64,000 bases of DNA from Mycoplasmatota bacterium (GCA_018622675.1 CP076020.1:682001-746000); one strand, 5' to 3'. Shown: positions 25,556 through 35,143, counted from the stretch's first letter. Notes: a model not told the origin generated them from the sequence alone. Made by a program: numbers and translations.

Positions 25556-27739
25556 TTGACTCAAACTGACTTTTACAAACCACTTCAAGAGGCGCTAACT
25601 AAATATATTTCTAAACCCAAGCATCTTAAATTTATAAGAAGCGCTTTTGATTATGCCCAATCTAAACATACCAATCAATATCGTAAATCAGGGGAACCAT
25701 ATATCATACATCCGCGTGATGTCGCTATTACCTTAGCCGAATACGAAGTTGATCCTAATACAATCATTGCTGGACTTTTACATGATATTTTAGAGGATAC
25801 GGATACTACCTATGAAGAGATTTATGAAATATTCGGTGAAGAAGTTGCTGATATAGTTGAAGGTTTAACAAAGTTAAAACAACTTCAATATCAAAATTCA
25901 AAAGTTCTTCAGCAGGCTAAAAATCATCAAAAAATGATTTTAGCTATGGCTAAGGATATTAGAGTAATATTAGTAAAACTAGCTGATAGGCTAAATAATA
26001 TGCGTACTTTATCTTTTTTAAATGATGAAAGACAGACAAGAATTTCAAGAGAAACATTAGACATTTTTGTTCCTATTGCCCATCGTTTAGGTATGTATAG
26101 ACTCAAAGCAGAGTTAGAAGATTTAGCTTTTAAATATTTATACCCATATGATTATCAGGATATTGCAAAAAAACTTCGTGATAAAAAAGGGAGTCGAGAA
26201 TCTGATGTTTATAGAATGGAAGAAGAGTTAACTAAACTTCTAAAAACTGAAAATTTTAATTTTGAAATTAAAGGTAGAATTAAAAATATCCATTCTGTAT
26301 ATACAAAAATGAAAAATAAAAAAATCGATTTTGATGAGATTCATGACTTATTGGCCTTGCGTATTATTGTAGATACTGTGAGTGATTGTTATAGAGCCAT
26401 AGGTATTGTGCATTCTAAGTTTATCCCTGTTCCGGGTAGATTCAAAGACTATATAGCTATGCCTAAACCTAATATGTATCAATCATTGCATACAACAGTA
26501 GTAAGTAATGGGAAGATTTATGAGATTCAAATCAGAACCCAAGAGATGGATGAAATTGCTGAAAAAGGTGTTGCTGCTCACTGGGCTTATAAAGAAACAC
26601 ATGGAAAACGTTCTAATAGAAAAGATATTGAAAATATCATGTCTTCTAAGTTAAGATGGTATTCTGAATTGATTAAATATACAGAGGAATCAGATTCTGA
26701 AGAAGAAATATTAGATATCTTTACTGGTGATATTTTAAATGCTAATGTTTATGTTTTTACGCCTAAAGGGGACATCATAGATTTAGCTGCAGGAGCAACT
26801 CCGCTTGATTTTGCTTTCAGAATTCATACTAAAGTTGGAGAAAAAACTGTAGGTGCCATTGTAAATGGGAAAATTAGACCATTAGATTATAAGTTGAAAA
26901 CCGGAGATCTTGTTGAAATTAAAACTTCTAAGAATGCGGTTGGTCCTAATGAGAATTGGTTGAATATTGCTAAAACATCTAATGCTAGAAGCAAGATTAA
27001 AAACTTTTTGAATCGTCAAAAAAGAGACTTTTTAATTGACAAGGGTAAAAGTGACTTTGATAAAGAAGTTAAGAGTAGACATATAGAATTAACCATAGAT
27101 GATAAAGTCATAAATAATCATTTTAAAGCAAGACATATTGAAACTGAAGATGACTTATATTACGAAATTGGTAAAGGCGTGTTATCAGCTATCAACGCTG
27201 TTAATGTCTTAGTTGGAAAACCCGAAATTACTGAAGAAGAACTGCTTGAAAAATATAACCGTGATGAAGCCAATAAGAAAAAACGATATGTTCACTCTGA
27301 CATTAATGTGGTTGTGGAAGGTGTAGATAAACCATCCATAAAACTTGCCAACTGTTGTAAACCTATCTATGGTGATGATATTATTGGCTATGTATCTAAA
27401 TCATATGGTATTATGGTGCATAGAAAATCTTGTAATAATTTAGATACATATGATAAAAACCGCCTTATCGATGTTTATTGGGGAGACGATCCAGGAAAGA
27501 AATATTTAACAAGTTTAAAAATTTATGTAGAAAACAGAGATAATATTTTAGCTGAAATCATTAATGCTTCAACATCTTCTAAAGGAAAAATAGTACAAGT
27601 ATCAGCACAAACTAATGATATTAAACAAGGGACAATTATTACTAAAATTGAAATATCAAGTGTTGGTGAACTAGATAATCTTATAGCAAATTTGCAAAAA
27701 GTAAAGGGTGTTTACTCAATTGAGAGGATGGGCACATGA
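25556..27739 (+). CDS. relA: Bifunctional (p)ppGpp synthetase/hydrolase Rel
   Basis: A 727-residue RSH enzyme. The HD hydrolase domain is intact (H52, H76-D77, E80-D81). The synthetase domain has RFKDYIAMPKPNMYQSLHT; the RxKD form is typical of bifunctional Rel rather than synthetase-only RelA. A TGS domain (VYVFTPKGDIIDLAAGATPLDFAF), a zinc-finger region with ANCCKPI, and a C-terminal ACT domain follow. It makes and destroys the stringent-response alarmone at the ribosome. The start is TTG 25556, preceded by TAGGAGG. Confidence 0.95.
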   Translation: MTQTDFYKPLQEALTKYISKPKHLKFIRSAFDYAQSKHTNQYRKSGEPYIIHPRDVAITLAEYEVDPNTIIAGLLHDILEDTDTTYEEIYEIFGEEVADIVEGLTKLKQLQYQNSKVLQQAKNHQKMILAMAKDIRVILVKLADRLNNMRTLSFLNDERQTRISRETLDIFVPIAHRLGMYRLKAELEDLAFKYLYPYDYQDIAKKLRDKKGSRESDVYRMEEELTKLLKTENFNFEIKGRIKNIHSVYTKMKNKKIDFDEIHDLLALRIIVDTVSDCYRAIGIVHSKFIPVPGRFKDYIAMPKPNMYQSLHTTVVSNGKIYEIQIRTQEMDEIAEKGVAAHWAYKETHGKRSNRKDIENIMSSKLRWYSELIKYTEESDSEEEILDIFTGDILNANVYVFTPKGDIIDLAAGATPLDFAFRIHTKVGEKTVGAIVNGKIRPLDYKLKTGDLVEIKTSKNAVGPNENWLNIAKTSNARSKIKNFLNRQKRDFLIDKGKSDFDKEVKSRHIELTIDDKVINNHFKARHIETEDDLYYEIGKGVLSAINAVNVLVGKPEITEEELLEKYNRDEANKKKRYVHSDINVVVEGVDKPSIKLANCCKPIYGDDIIGYVSKSYGIMVHRKSCNNLDTYDKNRLIDVYWGDDPGKKYLTSLKIYVENRDNILAEIINASTSSKGKIVQVSAQTNDIKQGTIITKIEISSVGELDNLIANLQKVKGVYSIERMGT

Positions 27740-28176
27740 AAGTCATCGTTCAAAGAGTAGAAAAAGCTAGTGTGACAGTAAAAAAAACTGTTATTAGCCA
27801 AATTAATCACGGATTTCTATTATTAGTTGGTTTACATAAAAACGATAATTATAAAGATATAGCATATGTGGCAAAAAAAATTGCTAAGCTAAGAATATTT
27901 TCTGATGAAAAAGGATTAATGAATTTAAATATTCATCAAGTTCAAGGTGAAATACTATCTATTTCACAATTTACTCTTTATGGGGATACTAAAAAACAAA
28001 ATAGACCTGGTTTTTCTGATGCAATGCCATATGCTTTAGCAAAGGAATTGTATGAATCTTTTAATAAGGAATTAATTAATCAGGGTTTAAATGTCAAAGA
28101 AGGCCTGTTTGGAGAAGATATGAAAGTATCTTTAGTGAATGATGGACCGGTGACAATAATAATTGATACAGACTAA
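27736..28176 (+). CDS. dtd: D-aminoacyl-tRNA deacylase
   Basis: A 146-residue DTD fold. It begins MKVIVQRVEKASVTV and contains LLLVGLHKND and the active-site motif SQFTLYGDTKKQNRPGFSDAMP. It ends with NDGPVTIIIDT, the cross-subunit Gly-cisPro element in its NxGPxT form. It removes D-amino acids mischarged on tRNA. The ATG overlaps the rel stop by four bases, as in many Firmicutes. Confidence 0.95.
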   Translation: MKVIVQRVEKASVTVKKTVISQINHGFLLLVGLHKNDNYKDIAYVAKKIAKLRIFSDEKGLMNLNIHQVQGEILSISQFTLYGDTKKQNRPGFSDAMPYALAKELYESFNKELINQGLNVKEGLFGEDMKVSLVNDGPVTIIIDTD

Positions 28177-28185
28177 CAAGATTAT

Positions 28186-28214
28186 TTGACTAGTAGTCTT
28201 AAATCGAATATAAT
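28186..28214 (+). promoter_or_regulatory. SigA promoter of acpP
   Basis: TTGACT (28186-28191), 17 bases, then TATAAT (28209-28214). It is near consensus and just downstream of the dtd stop. Confidence 0.88.
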
Positions 28215-28247
28215 ATTTATATAAAAATTAATGGAGGGCAATACAAT

Positions 28248-28508
28248 ATGGAAAAAAAAGAAAAAGTATTTAATAAGATAAAAGAAATGATTGTTCAAGA
28301 ATTAGGAGTTAAACCAGAAGTAGTTAAATTAGATGCTGGTTTAGCAGAAGATTTTGGAGCAGATTCATTAGACGCTTTAGAATTATTTAATCAACTTGAA
28401 AGTGAATTTTTAATCACCATCACTGATGAAGCTGCAACAGAAATGAAAAATGTTCAAGATTTAGTGGATTATGTAGCTGATAGTGTGAGTGACGATTATT
28501 TTGGATAA
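28248..28508 (+). CDS. acpP: Acyl carrier protein
   Basis: An 86-residue acidic four-helix protein. The 4'-phosphopantetheine attachment serine is S40 in FGADSLDALEL, followed by LVDYV near the C-terminus. It carries acyl chains for fatty-acid and phospholipid synthesis and could donate to PlsX upstream of PlsY. GGAGGGC precedes the ATG. It is a monocistronic unit with its own promoter and terminator, consistent with high expression. No TTTGA-N3-TCAAA box is seen at its promoter. Confidence 0.95.
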   Translation: MEKKEKVFNKIKEMIVQELGVKPEVVKLDAGLAEDFGADSLDALELFNQLESEFLITITDEAATEMKNVQDLVDYVADSVSDDYFG

Positions 28509-28516
28509 AAATAAAT

Positions 28517-28543
28517 ATCGTCCTTTTTAGGACGATTTTTTTT
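28517..28543 (+). terminator. Terminator of acpP
   Basis: Stem ATCGTCC / GGACGAT (28517-28536) with a T-rich loop, followed by eight Ts. hisS starts only 14 bases further on with no evident promoter of its own, so some readthrough is likely. Confidence 0.85.
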
Positions 28544-28557
28544 AGAAAGGAATTGCT

Positions 28558-29865
28558 ATGATAAGAAGAATTAAAGGCACATATGATATATTACCTGAAG
28601 AAGCTGAAAAGTGGCAAAAAATTGAAGATGTCATGCGTAAAGTCGCAAATATTTTTAATTTTAAAGAAATAAGAACACCTATTTTTGAAGCTTCAGAGCT
28701 TTTCCATCGATCTGTAGGTGAAAGTAGCGACATTGTAAAAAAAGAAACTTATGATTTTCAAGATAGGGGAAATCGCTCAAATACTTTAAGACCTGAGGGC
28801 ACAGCACCTATAGCTAGAGCTGTTATAGAGAATAAATTATATGCTGATCCATCTCAACCTCAAAAATTATATTATTTTGGTCCAATGTTTAGATATGAAA
28901 GACCACAAAAAGGACGGCAAAGACAGTTTCATCAATTTGGTGCTGAAATTATTGGTTCAGCGTCACCTTTAGTTGATGTAGAAGTTATTAACTTTGCCAT
29001 CACATATTTAAAAGCATTAGGTATTAAAGATGTTGTTGTTAAAGTTAACTCACTTGGTGATAAAGAATCCAAAGATAATTATACACAAGTATTAAAAGAA
29101 TATTTAAGTAGTAAAATAGATCATTTATGCCAAGATTGTCAAAGACGTCAATCAGAAAATCCATTAAGGGTATTAGACTGTAAAGTTGATCAAATGAACC
29201 CTGTCATTATAAATGCGCCAAAACCTATTGATTATTTATCAGGTTCTGCTAGATATCATTTTGATCATGTCATTCAAGGCTTGGAAGCTCTTGATCTTGA
29301 TTTTGAAATCGATGGAAATTTAGTACGCGGTTTAGATTATTACACTCATACTGTTTTTGAAATTCAAAGTCAATCTGATTCTATGGGATCACAATCAACC
29401 ATTGTAGGTGGTGGAAGATATAATCATTTAATTGAAGAATTAGATGGCCCAGATACGCCTGCAGTTGGATTTGCATTTGGTGCAGAGCGATTGCTACTGG
29501 CTTTAGAAAATTCAAATGTACTTGAATCGAAATCTGAAATCCATGCTTATTTTATCAGTTTGGATAATATTTTTACTAATGGTGGATTAAAAATCATTAA
29601 TGATTTAAGAATGTCAGGAGTTTTAGTTGATTATGATTTTCTTAATAGAAGTTTAAAGGCACAATTTAAGCAAGCAGATAGATTAAATGCAAGATTCTAC
29701 CTCATATATGGGGATAAAGAAGCTAAAGCAGGAATGATTAATATAAAAGATGCGCAAAGCGGAGAACAAGAGTCTGTGAAAATTGAAGAAATATACCAGT
29801 ATATTCTAAAACATTTACAGGGTAATGGTTGTTCAGGTGGTTGTGGATCTTGTGATGGATGTTAA
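28558..29865 (+). CDS. hisS: Histidyl-tRNA synthetase with Cys-rich C-terminal tail
   Basis: A 435-residue class II synthetase. Motif 1 lies in the N-terminal third, motif 2 is FRYERPQKGRQRQFHQFGAE, and the histidine-specific element is GLDYYTHTVFEI. GGGRYNHLIEELDGP and the motif 3 AVGFAFGAERLLLAL follow, and the anticodon-binding domain starts near residue 330. The last residues form a glycine/cysteine tail with C425, C429, C432 and C435 (C-x3-C-x2-C-x2-C), which ordinary HisRS lacks. AGAAAGG precedes the ATG. No T-box leader is present. Confidence 0.95.
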   Translation: MIRRIKGTYDILPEEAEKWQKIEDVMRKVANIFNFKEIRTPIFEASELFHRSVGESSDIVKKETYDFQDRGNRSNTLRPEGTAPIARAVIENKLYADPSQPQKLYYFGPMFRYERPQKGRQRQFHQFGAEIIGSASPLVDVEVINFAITYLKALGIKDVVVKVNSLGDKESKDNYTQVLKEYLSSKIDHLCQDCQRRQSENPLRVLDCKVDQMNPVIINAPKPIDYLSGSARYHFDHVIQGLEALDLDFEIDGNLVRGLDYYTHTVFEIQSQSDSMGSQSTIVGGGRYNHLIEELDGPDTPAVGFAFGAERLLLALENSNVLESKSEIHAYFISLDNIFTNGGLKIINDLRMSGVLVDYDFLNRSLKAQFKQADRLNARFYLIYGDKEAKAGMINIKDAQSGEQESVKIEEIYQYILKHLQGNGCSGGCGSCDGC

Positions 29866-29897
29866 TTTTATAATTTAGTTTTTTTAAAATCAAAATA

Positions 29898-29906
29898 TGT
29901 TATAAT
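29898..29906 (+). promoter_or_regulatory. Extended -10 promoter of the AI-2E permease gene
   Basis: TGTTATAAT at 29898-29906 would start transcription only about 11 bases before the ATG at 29924, giving a very short leader with AGGA as the ribosome-binding site. Confidence 0.5.
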
Positions 29907-29923
29907 TATTTCAGGATGTGGCT

Positions 29924-31045
29924 ATGGATAAAAAGAAAATAAGTGATGAAAAACTTAATAGAATGATAAAATATTTAGTCATTATTTTGTTGAGCATGGG
30001 TGTTTTATTTATTGCTATGCAATTTAGTGGTTTTTGGCAATGGATTTTTTCTGCGATTAGAGCTGTTATTATACCCATTGGAATCGCATATATTTTTGCA
30101 TTAATATTATTTCCACTCATTCGGTATTTAGAAAAAAAGGGCATAGGACCAAGAGGGTTTTCATTAGGCTTAGTTTTTGTTTTCACTGTAGCCTTAATTT
30201 TTGCAGCATTTTATTTTTTGATACCTTTGGTTGCCAATGAAATTCAAAGTTTCTTTGAAAATGATTTTCAAAATATTATCGATTATGTAACAACTGATTT
30301 GAGAACAGATTTTATATTTGGTCAAGATATTTATGATCAAATTGCTGCATATCTTATTGAATCTAATGTTATAGAAGATACTTTGGAGTCATTTGTTCCT
30401 GGTTTAATAGCTGGAATTAGTCATTGGATATTGCCGTTGATAACAAGTGTTGCTCTTTTACCAATATTATTATTGTATTACTTATATGATTATGAGTTAA
30501 TAGGTGATCATATAAGAGGAATCATACCTAAAAGACACGAAAAGAATGTTTCTAAATTAACAACTAGATTGAATGAAACTGTGGGCGCATATTTAAGGGG
30601 CCAATTAATGCTTATGATTGCCTTAGGTTCTGTAGCAACCATTGTTTATAAATTAATAGGCTTAAAATATTATTTTGTTTTTGGATTACTTGCTGGAATT
30701 ACAAATATTATTCCATATTTTGGATTAATTATTGCAGCACTACCTCCGATTATATATTCAATGCTAGCAACAAGTGGACCAGGACCATTACTTGTCATTA
30801 TGGTTAACTTTGTATTGCAGTTTATAGAAGGTAATATATTCCAACCATTAATTATGTCTCATCAATTATCCATACACCCTATATTAATTATTATGTCAAT
30901 TCTATTCTTTGGATCATTGTTTGGAGCTATTGGTGTTATATTTGCTTCCCCAATTGCGGCTTCTATTAGAGTCTTTTACCAATTTTACAGAGATTTACGT
31001 AAAGAAAAGAATGAACATAATTTATCTGAAGCAAAGGGAACATGA
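29924..31045 (+). CDS. AI-2E family transporter
   Basis: A polytopic membrane protein of about 373 residues with seven or eight hydrophobic segments. It matches the AI-2E/UPF0118 family: a long soluble insert after the third helix, then RLNETVGAYLRGQLMLMIALG, GITNIIPYFGLIIAALPPIIYS and LQFIEGNIFQPLIMS. Members export diverse small molecules or act as Na+/H+ antiporters, so the substrate cannot be assigned. The start is set at ATG 29924, after AGGA. It overlaps the next small membrane-protein gene. Confidence 0.88.
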   Translation: MDKKKISDEKLNRMIKYLVIILLSMGVLFIAMQFSGFWQWIFSAIRAVIIPIGIAYIFALILFPLIRYLEKKGIGPRGFSLGLVFVFTVALIFAAFYFLIPLVANEIQSFFENDFQNIIDYVTTDLRTDFIFGQDIYDQIAAYLIESNVIEDTLESFVPGLIAGISHWILPLITSVALLPILLLYYLYDYELIGDHIRGIIPKRHEKNVSKLTTRLNETVGAYLRGQLMLMIALGSVATIVYKLIGLKYYFVFGLLAGITNIIPYFGLIIAALPPIIYSMLATSGPGPLLVIMVNFVLQFIEGNIFQPLIMSHQLSIHPILIIMSILFFGSLFGAIGVIFASPIAASIRVFYQFYRDLRKEKNEHNLSEAKGT

Positions 31046-31482
31046 TGAAATTAAGAAGAGAAAAGATATATTCTCATTATGAAGTTTCTTCCATTATGTT
31101 TTATTGGACAATGATTTGCTTTCTACCCTTAGTTTTAGTATTCTCATATACATTTGATGTTGATCAAGTGGTAGAACCTAGAAGATATATACTTATTATT
31201 TTAAGTGTGAATGGATTATTGACCTTGTTTGGTAGTTTATTTTTATTTATAAAAAAAGACAAACTCAAAAGAGAAGTAAAAGCACATTATCGTGGAGAAT
31301 TTTTATATTTAATTTTTGTAAGTGCTTTTGCCATTCTTGGCTTTGTTGTTTTGTTTGACTACCTAGATGGAAATAGAGATTATATAGCTAATATTTTGGT
31401 TTTAATAGTTGTTATAACTTTGATATTGCTTGGTTTTTTAAGTAAAAAATATTTTAAATTTGATTATATAAAAAGAAAATGA
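31042..31482 (+). CDS. Four-helix membrane protein of unknown function
   Basis: This 146-residue protein is not recognised. It has four predicted transmembrane helices (around residues 14-34, 46-67, 83-103 and 113-134) joined by short charged loops such as KKDKLKREVKAHYRGE. There are no catalytic motifs. It starts at ATG 31042 (or the next codon but one, 31045), overlapping the transporter stop, so it is co-translated with it. It may assist or regulate the transporter; that is inference from position only. Confidence 0.7.
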   Translation: MMKLRREKIYSHYEVSSIMFYWTMICFLPLVLVFSYTFDVDQVVEPRRYILIILSVNGLLTLFGSLFLFIKKDKLKREVKAHYRGEFLYLIFVSAFAILGFVVLFDYLDGNRDYIANILVLIVVITLILLGFLSKKYFKFDYIKRK

Positions 31483-31483
31483 C

Positions 31484-31507
31484 GGCTGCCTTTGCGGCCT
31501 TTATTTC
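31484..31507 (+). terminator. Probable weak terminator after the small membrane protein
   Basis: GGCTGC-CTTT-GCGGCC (31484-31499), a 6-bp stem with one G-U pair, is followed by TTTATTTCT. It is one of the few GC-rich spots here. Confidence 0.5.
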
Positions 31508-31518
31508 TAGGAGTGCAT

Positions 31519-32214
31519 ATGCGTTTTAATAGATTAGAAAATTTAGTATCAAAAAATGGAATAGAACTTTTAAAAAATAAGACAATGATGGTTTTTGGTT
31601 TAGGAGGCGTCGGTTCATTTGCTGCTGAAGCTCTTGTAAGAAGTGGCATAGGCCAATTAATTGTTGTTGACTATGATTCAGTTGATATTACCAATATTAA
31701 TAGACAATTAATTGCTTTAGATTCTACAATTGGTCATAAAAAAACTGATGTATTCTTAAAAAGAGCTAAAGATATAAATCCAAACATTAATATTACTTCT
31801 ATAACAGAAAAAGTAAGTCAAGAGAATGTCAATAGCATGCTTGAAATTAGACCTGATTTTGTTTTAGATTGTATTGATGATGTTTTTGCAAAAGTAGAAT
31901 TAGCTAAAGCTTGTTATCATATGAATATACCTATCATGTTAGCCATGGGTTTTGCCAATAAATTTCATCCAGAAATGATTAAAATATCTACACTTAAAAA
32001 AACAAGTGTCTGCCCTTTAGCAAAAGTCATGCGAAGAAAAATTAGAGATATTGGTTTGCCTTTAGATATTCCTGTTGTATATTCAGAGGAAAAACCAGCA
32101 AGTGTAATAGATAATCAAATACTTGGTTCGACAGCCTTTTGTCCAAGTACAGCTGGATTAATGATGGCTTCCTATGCCATAAATTATATGATAGAAAGAG
32201 AAAATGAAAAATGA
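31519..32214 (+). CDS. tcdA: E1-like tRNA t6A dehydratase (TcdA/YgdL family)
   Basis: A ThiF/E1-superfamily adenylating enzyme of about 231 residues. The nucleotide-binding motif MVFGLGGVGSFAAEALVRSG is near residue 22, followed by DYDSVDITNINRQ and DCIDDV. The C-terminal PLAKVMRRKIRDIG ... VVYSEEKP is typical of TcdA, which cyclises t6A37 of tRNA to ct6A, rather than of MoeB or ThiF. The start is ATG 31519, preceded by AGGAGTG. It overlaps msrA by four bases. Together with MtaB this gives two enzymes acting on t6A37 in the window. Confidence 0.88.
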   Translation: MRFNRLENLVSKNGIELLKNKTMMVFGLGGVGSFAAEALVRSGIGQLIVVDYDSVDITNINRQLIALDSTIGHKKTDVFLKRAKDINPNINITSITEKVSQENVNSMLEIRPDFVLDCIDDVFAKVELAKACYHMNIPIMLAMGFANKFHPEMIKISTLKKTSVCPLAKVMRRKIRDIGLPLDIPVVYSEEKPASVIDNQILGSTAFCPSTAGLMMASYAINYMIERENEK

Positions 32215-32717
32215 AAAAAATTGTGTTAGCAGGTGGATGCTTTTGGGGTGTCCAAGCATACTTTGATTTAGTCAATGGTGTAAAAAAGACTGAAGTTGGA
32301 TATATAGATGGTATGATGGACAATCCTTCTTATCAAGATGTATTAAATGGTAGTGGTCATGCTGAAGCATTATATCTAGAATATGATGAAGAAGAAATCA
32401 GTTTGACATTAATTTTGGACCATTATTTCAATATTATTGATCCAACATTGGTGAATAGACAAGGGAATGATATAGGACAATCTTATCGCACAGGGATTTA
32501 TTGTTATAATGATCAAGATATTGATGATGTCAATACTTATATTGATGGAATTAGAGATCAATATGAAGATGAAATTGTAACGAGTGTAAAATTAGTTAAA
32601 GATTTTTCATTAGCTGAAGATTATCATCAAAATTATCTTGAAAAGAATCCGAATGGATATTGCCATATTAATTTAAATAAAGTTTATAATATTCAAAAGT
32701 TTATAGTTAAAAAATAA
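32211..32717 (+). CDS. msrA: Peptide methionine-(S)-sulfoxide reductase
   Basis: A 168-residue MsrA. The catalytic GCFWGVQAYF is near residue 9, and TEVGYIDG, SGHAEALYLEYDE, GNDIGQSYRTGIY and the C-terminal DYHQNYLEKNPNGYCHIN follow. It reduces oxidised methionine in proteins, an oxidative-stress repair function. The ATG lies in the tcdA stop. No MsrB domain is fused. Confidence 0.95.
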   Translation: MKKIVLAGGCFWGVQAYFDLVNGVKKTEVGYIDGMMDNPSYQDVLNGSGHAEALYLEYDEEEISLTLILDHYFNIIDPTLVNRQGNDIGQSYRTGIYCYNDQDIDDVNTYIDGIRDQYEDEIVTSVKLVKDFSLAEDYHQNYLEKNPNGYCHINLNKVYNIQKFIVKK

Positions 32718-32754
32718 AGACAAAGTCATAAAAAGATAATAAAGAGGTATTGTT

Positions 32755-33237
32755 ATGAAAAGAAATGATTATATTCACTGGGACGAGTATTTTATGGGCG
32801 TTGCCGATTTATCATCTAAACGATCAAAAGATGATACATCGCAAGTTGGAGCTTGTATTGTTAATCAAAGAAATCATATCGTTGGTATAGGATATAACGG
32901 TTTTCCAATTGGATGCTCTGATGATGTGTTGTCATGGAAAAGAGAAGGCGAGTTTTTAGATACAAAGTATGCATATGTTGTCCACGCTGAAGCAAATGCT
33001 ATTTTAAACTCGAGCACTGATTTATTAGGGTCACGCATTTATGTTACTTTATTTCCCTGTAACGAATGTGCCAAGTTAATCATACAATCAGGCATTAAAG
33101 AGGTTATATATTTAGAAGATAAATATCCTGATTTAGACATGACAAAAGCATCAAAAAAATTATTTGATCTTGCTAAAGTTCAATATAAGAAACTAGATAA
33201 ATATGATTTAAGGATTTCGTATGAAAGAGTTAAGTAA
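32755..33237 (+). CDS. Deoxycytidylate deaminase family protein (ComEB-like)
   Basis: A 160-residue zinc deaminase. The motif HAEANAIL supplies the histidine ligand and catalytic glutamate, and [15 protein letters not shown] supplies the cysteines. [17 protein letters not shown] and [12 protein letters not shown] match dCMP deaminases. It probably converts dCMP to dUMP for dTMP synthesis. AAAGAGG precedes the ATG. It overlaps the YlbL-like protease gene by 17 bases. Confidence 0.9.
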   Translation: MKRNDYIHWDEYFMGVADLSSKRSKDDTSQVGACIVNQRNHIVGIGYNGFPIGCSDDVLSWKREGEFLDTKYAYVVHAEANAILNSSTDLLGSRIYVTLFPCNECAKLIIQSGIKEVIYLEDKYPDLDMTKASKKLFDLAKVQYKKLDKYDLRISYERVK

Positions 33238-34273
33238 GATTTTATGGCCAACAATAAGAATCTTAATTATTCCCTATCTTATTTTAATGTTTTTGTTAGT
33301 GTATCGGATTGATTATCTAATTTATGCTCCAGGTGGTATTACTGAAGTTGAATCAGTGATAGATATTGATTATGAAGTTGATGATATCGATGGTTCAATT
33401 TCATCAACTTATATTATTTCTTTTAAAAAACCAACTTTTTTTCAGTTTGTGATTAATGACTTCTCTAAATATAATGAAGTTATCATTTTACCTGAATATT
33501 ATCGACACTATACAGATCAGGAAAATAGAGAAATTTCTTATCTTCAAAAATTAACGAGTGTAGATGCTGCCGTTATCGTTGCCTATTCTTTAGCCAGTGA
33601 AAATAACAGTGATATTATATTTAATGAATCTTCAACATATCATGTTGTATTGATAACAGGTAAATCTGAGGATTTATCAAATTATGATGCAGTTGGTTTG
33701 GGAGATGAATTTATTTCGATGATTGGTGAGAACGATACTCATGTCACTGATTTTAACGACTTAGAAGATTATATGTTAGAAAACGAAGAATATATTTTTA
33801 CTTTTAAGAATGAAGAAAGAGAATATCAAGCACTTCTCTCAAGAGAAGATATCACTAATAATGAATTAATTTTAACTGAATATATTCTCGTTGATGAACA
33901 AGAGATATACCCTAAATTCTTTGAAAAAGATTCGAATATTGGTGGACCTTCTGGAGGCTTATTACAAACTCTATCCATTTATAATCACTTAATAAAAGAC
34001 GACATTACTCATGGTTTGAAAATTGCTGGAACAGGTACCATAAGATATGATGGAAGTGTTGGTTATGTTGGAGGTATTAAGCAGAAAATTGCTACTGCAT
34101 ATATTAATGAAGTAGATCTTTTCTTCATACCTGATATTGATGAAAGGTATTCATCTCATAATTATTTAGAGGCTTTGGCAGCCTGTGAAGAGTTTGGGAT
34201 AGACCCTGAGGGTTGGTTAATTCCTGTTTCAACTATTGAAGATGCAATTGAATATCTAGAAGGGATTGAATAA
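33221..34273 (+). CDS. Membrane-anchored Lon-like (S16) protease, YlbL family
   Basis: A 350-residue protein with an N-terminal transmembrane helix (about residues 10-30), an extracytoplasmic region and a degenerate PDZ-like segment near residues 155-205. The C-terminal S16 protease domain has the catalytic serine S244 in [11 protein letters not shown] and lysine K287 in GGIKQK. YlbL-type proteases process envelope or secreted substrates; the target here is unknown. AAGGA precedes the ATG, which lies in the end of the deaminase gene. It has no AAA domain, unlike the true Lon further along. Confidence 0.88.
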   Translation: MKELSKILWPTIRILIIPYLILMFLLVYRIDYLIYAPGGITEVESVIDIDYEVDDIDGSISSTYIISFKKPTFFQFVINDFSKYNEVIILPEYYRHYTDQENREISYLQKLTSVDAAVIVAYSLASENNSDIIFNESSTYHVVLITGKSEDLSNYDAVGLGDEFISMIGENDTHVTDFNDLEDYMLENEEYIFTFKNEEREYQALLSREDITNNELILTEYILVDEQEIYPKFFEKDSNIGGPSGGLLQTLSIYNHLIKDDITHGLKIAGTGTIRYDGSVGYVGGIKQKIATAYINEVDLFFIPDIDERYSSHNYLEALAACEEFGIDPEGWLIPVSTIEDAIEYLEGIE

Positions 34274-34274
34274 A

Positions 34275-34643
34275 ATGGAAAAATGGTTTAATTCCTGGAT
34301 AATATTAAAAAAAGAATTAGGAATCGATGAGATACTTGATGGATTATTCGCTAGTATTTTTTATTCATTACTGATTACTATACCCACAATTTTAATCTTT
34401 GGACAAATAATCACCATGTACTATTATCTTCTTAATCTTTGGGTTGTTTTAATAATGCTTGTTGCTTTAGGTATATCTATGTTACAATTATTGATGTGGA
34501 AAAAAGCATTGCTAGCTAAAAAGAATGATATTTCAATAAACTTAAATCATTTATTTATTAAACTATTAATGATTTATAGTGTCATCATTCTCATAATTGG
34601 TATATTATTTATTTGTGTCTTTATTCCAATGATGCAAATTTAG
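34275..34643 (+). CDS. Small membrane protein of unknown function
   Basis: A 122-residue protein, not recognised. Three hydrophobic segments are visible (about residues 24-48, 51-72 and 92-117), separated by the basic loop WKKALLAKKND. AAGGGA precedes ATG 34275, two bases after the protease stop. It lies between the protease and lspA in one operon, which hints at an envelope role but does not prove it. Confidence 0.72.
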   Translation: MEKWFNSWIILKKELGIDEILDGLFASIFYSLLITIPTILIFGQIITMYYYLLNLWVVLIMLVALGISMLQLLMWKKALLAKKNDISINLNHLFIKLLMIYSVIILIIGILFICVFIPMMQI

Positions 34644-34651
34644 GAGGACAT

Positions 34652-35143
34652 ATGAAAAAGTGGATAGGACTGATGATTGGCTTATTAGCTCTTGATCAAA
34701 TAACAAAATTTTTAGTAGCGACTTATGAAGTGAATTACAGCATTATAGAGAATTTTTTACATATAACATATGTAAGAAATCTTGGCTTAGTTTTTGGCTT
34801 TTTTCAAGGTGCTACTGCTACACATACATTTATGTTAACAGCTTTTGCAGTGATTGCTGTCACTGTTTTTGGCGTTTTGTTTTTCAAAAATGATTTTGAA
34901 GATAAAAGAACTCGATGGTACGCCTTAGCACTTAGTTTGTTGATAGCGGGAACTTTAGGAAATGCGATTGATCGATTATTTCAACCAGACCATGGTGTGA
35001 TAGATTTTATTGATTTTAAAGGATTAGGAGATTTATGGACTTATATTTTTAACTTTGCAGATGTGTATTTAAATGTCGGTTTAGCTATATTATTTGTCGA
35101 TGTATTTTTTTTAGAAAGTAAAAGGAAAAAAGAACATGAGTGA
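34652..35143 (+). CDS. lspA: Lipoprotein signal peptidase
   Basis: A 163-residue LspA with four transmembrane helices. The catalytic aspartates are D107 in GNAIDRL and D137 in FNFADVYLNVG; the conserved NLGLVFG is near residue 43. It cleaves lipoprotein signal peptides after lipidation and would process the three lipoproteins seen in this window. AGGAGG precedes ATG 34652. It overlaps rluD by 8 bases. Confidence 0.95.
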   Translation: MKKWIGLMIGLLALDQITKFLVATYEVNYSIIENFLHITYVRNLGLVFGFFQGATATHTFMLTAFAVIAVTVFGVLFFKNDFEDKRTRWYALALSLLIAGTLGNAIDRLFQPDHGVIDFIDFKGLGDLWTYIFNFADVYLNVGLAILFVDVFFLESKRKKEHE

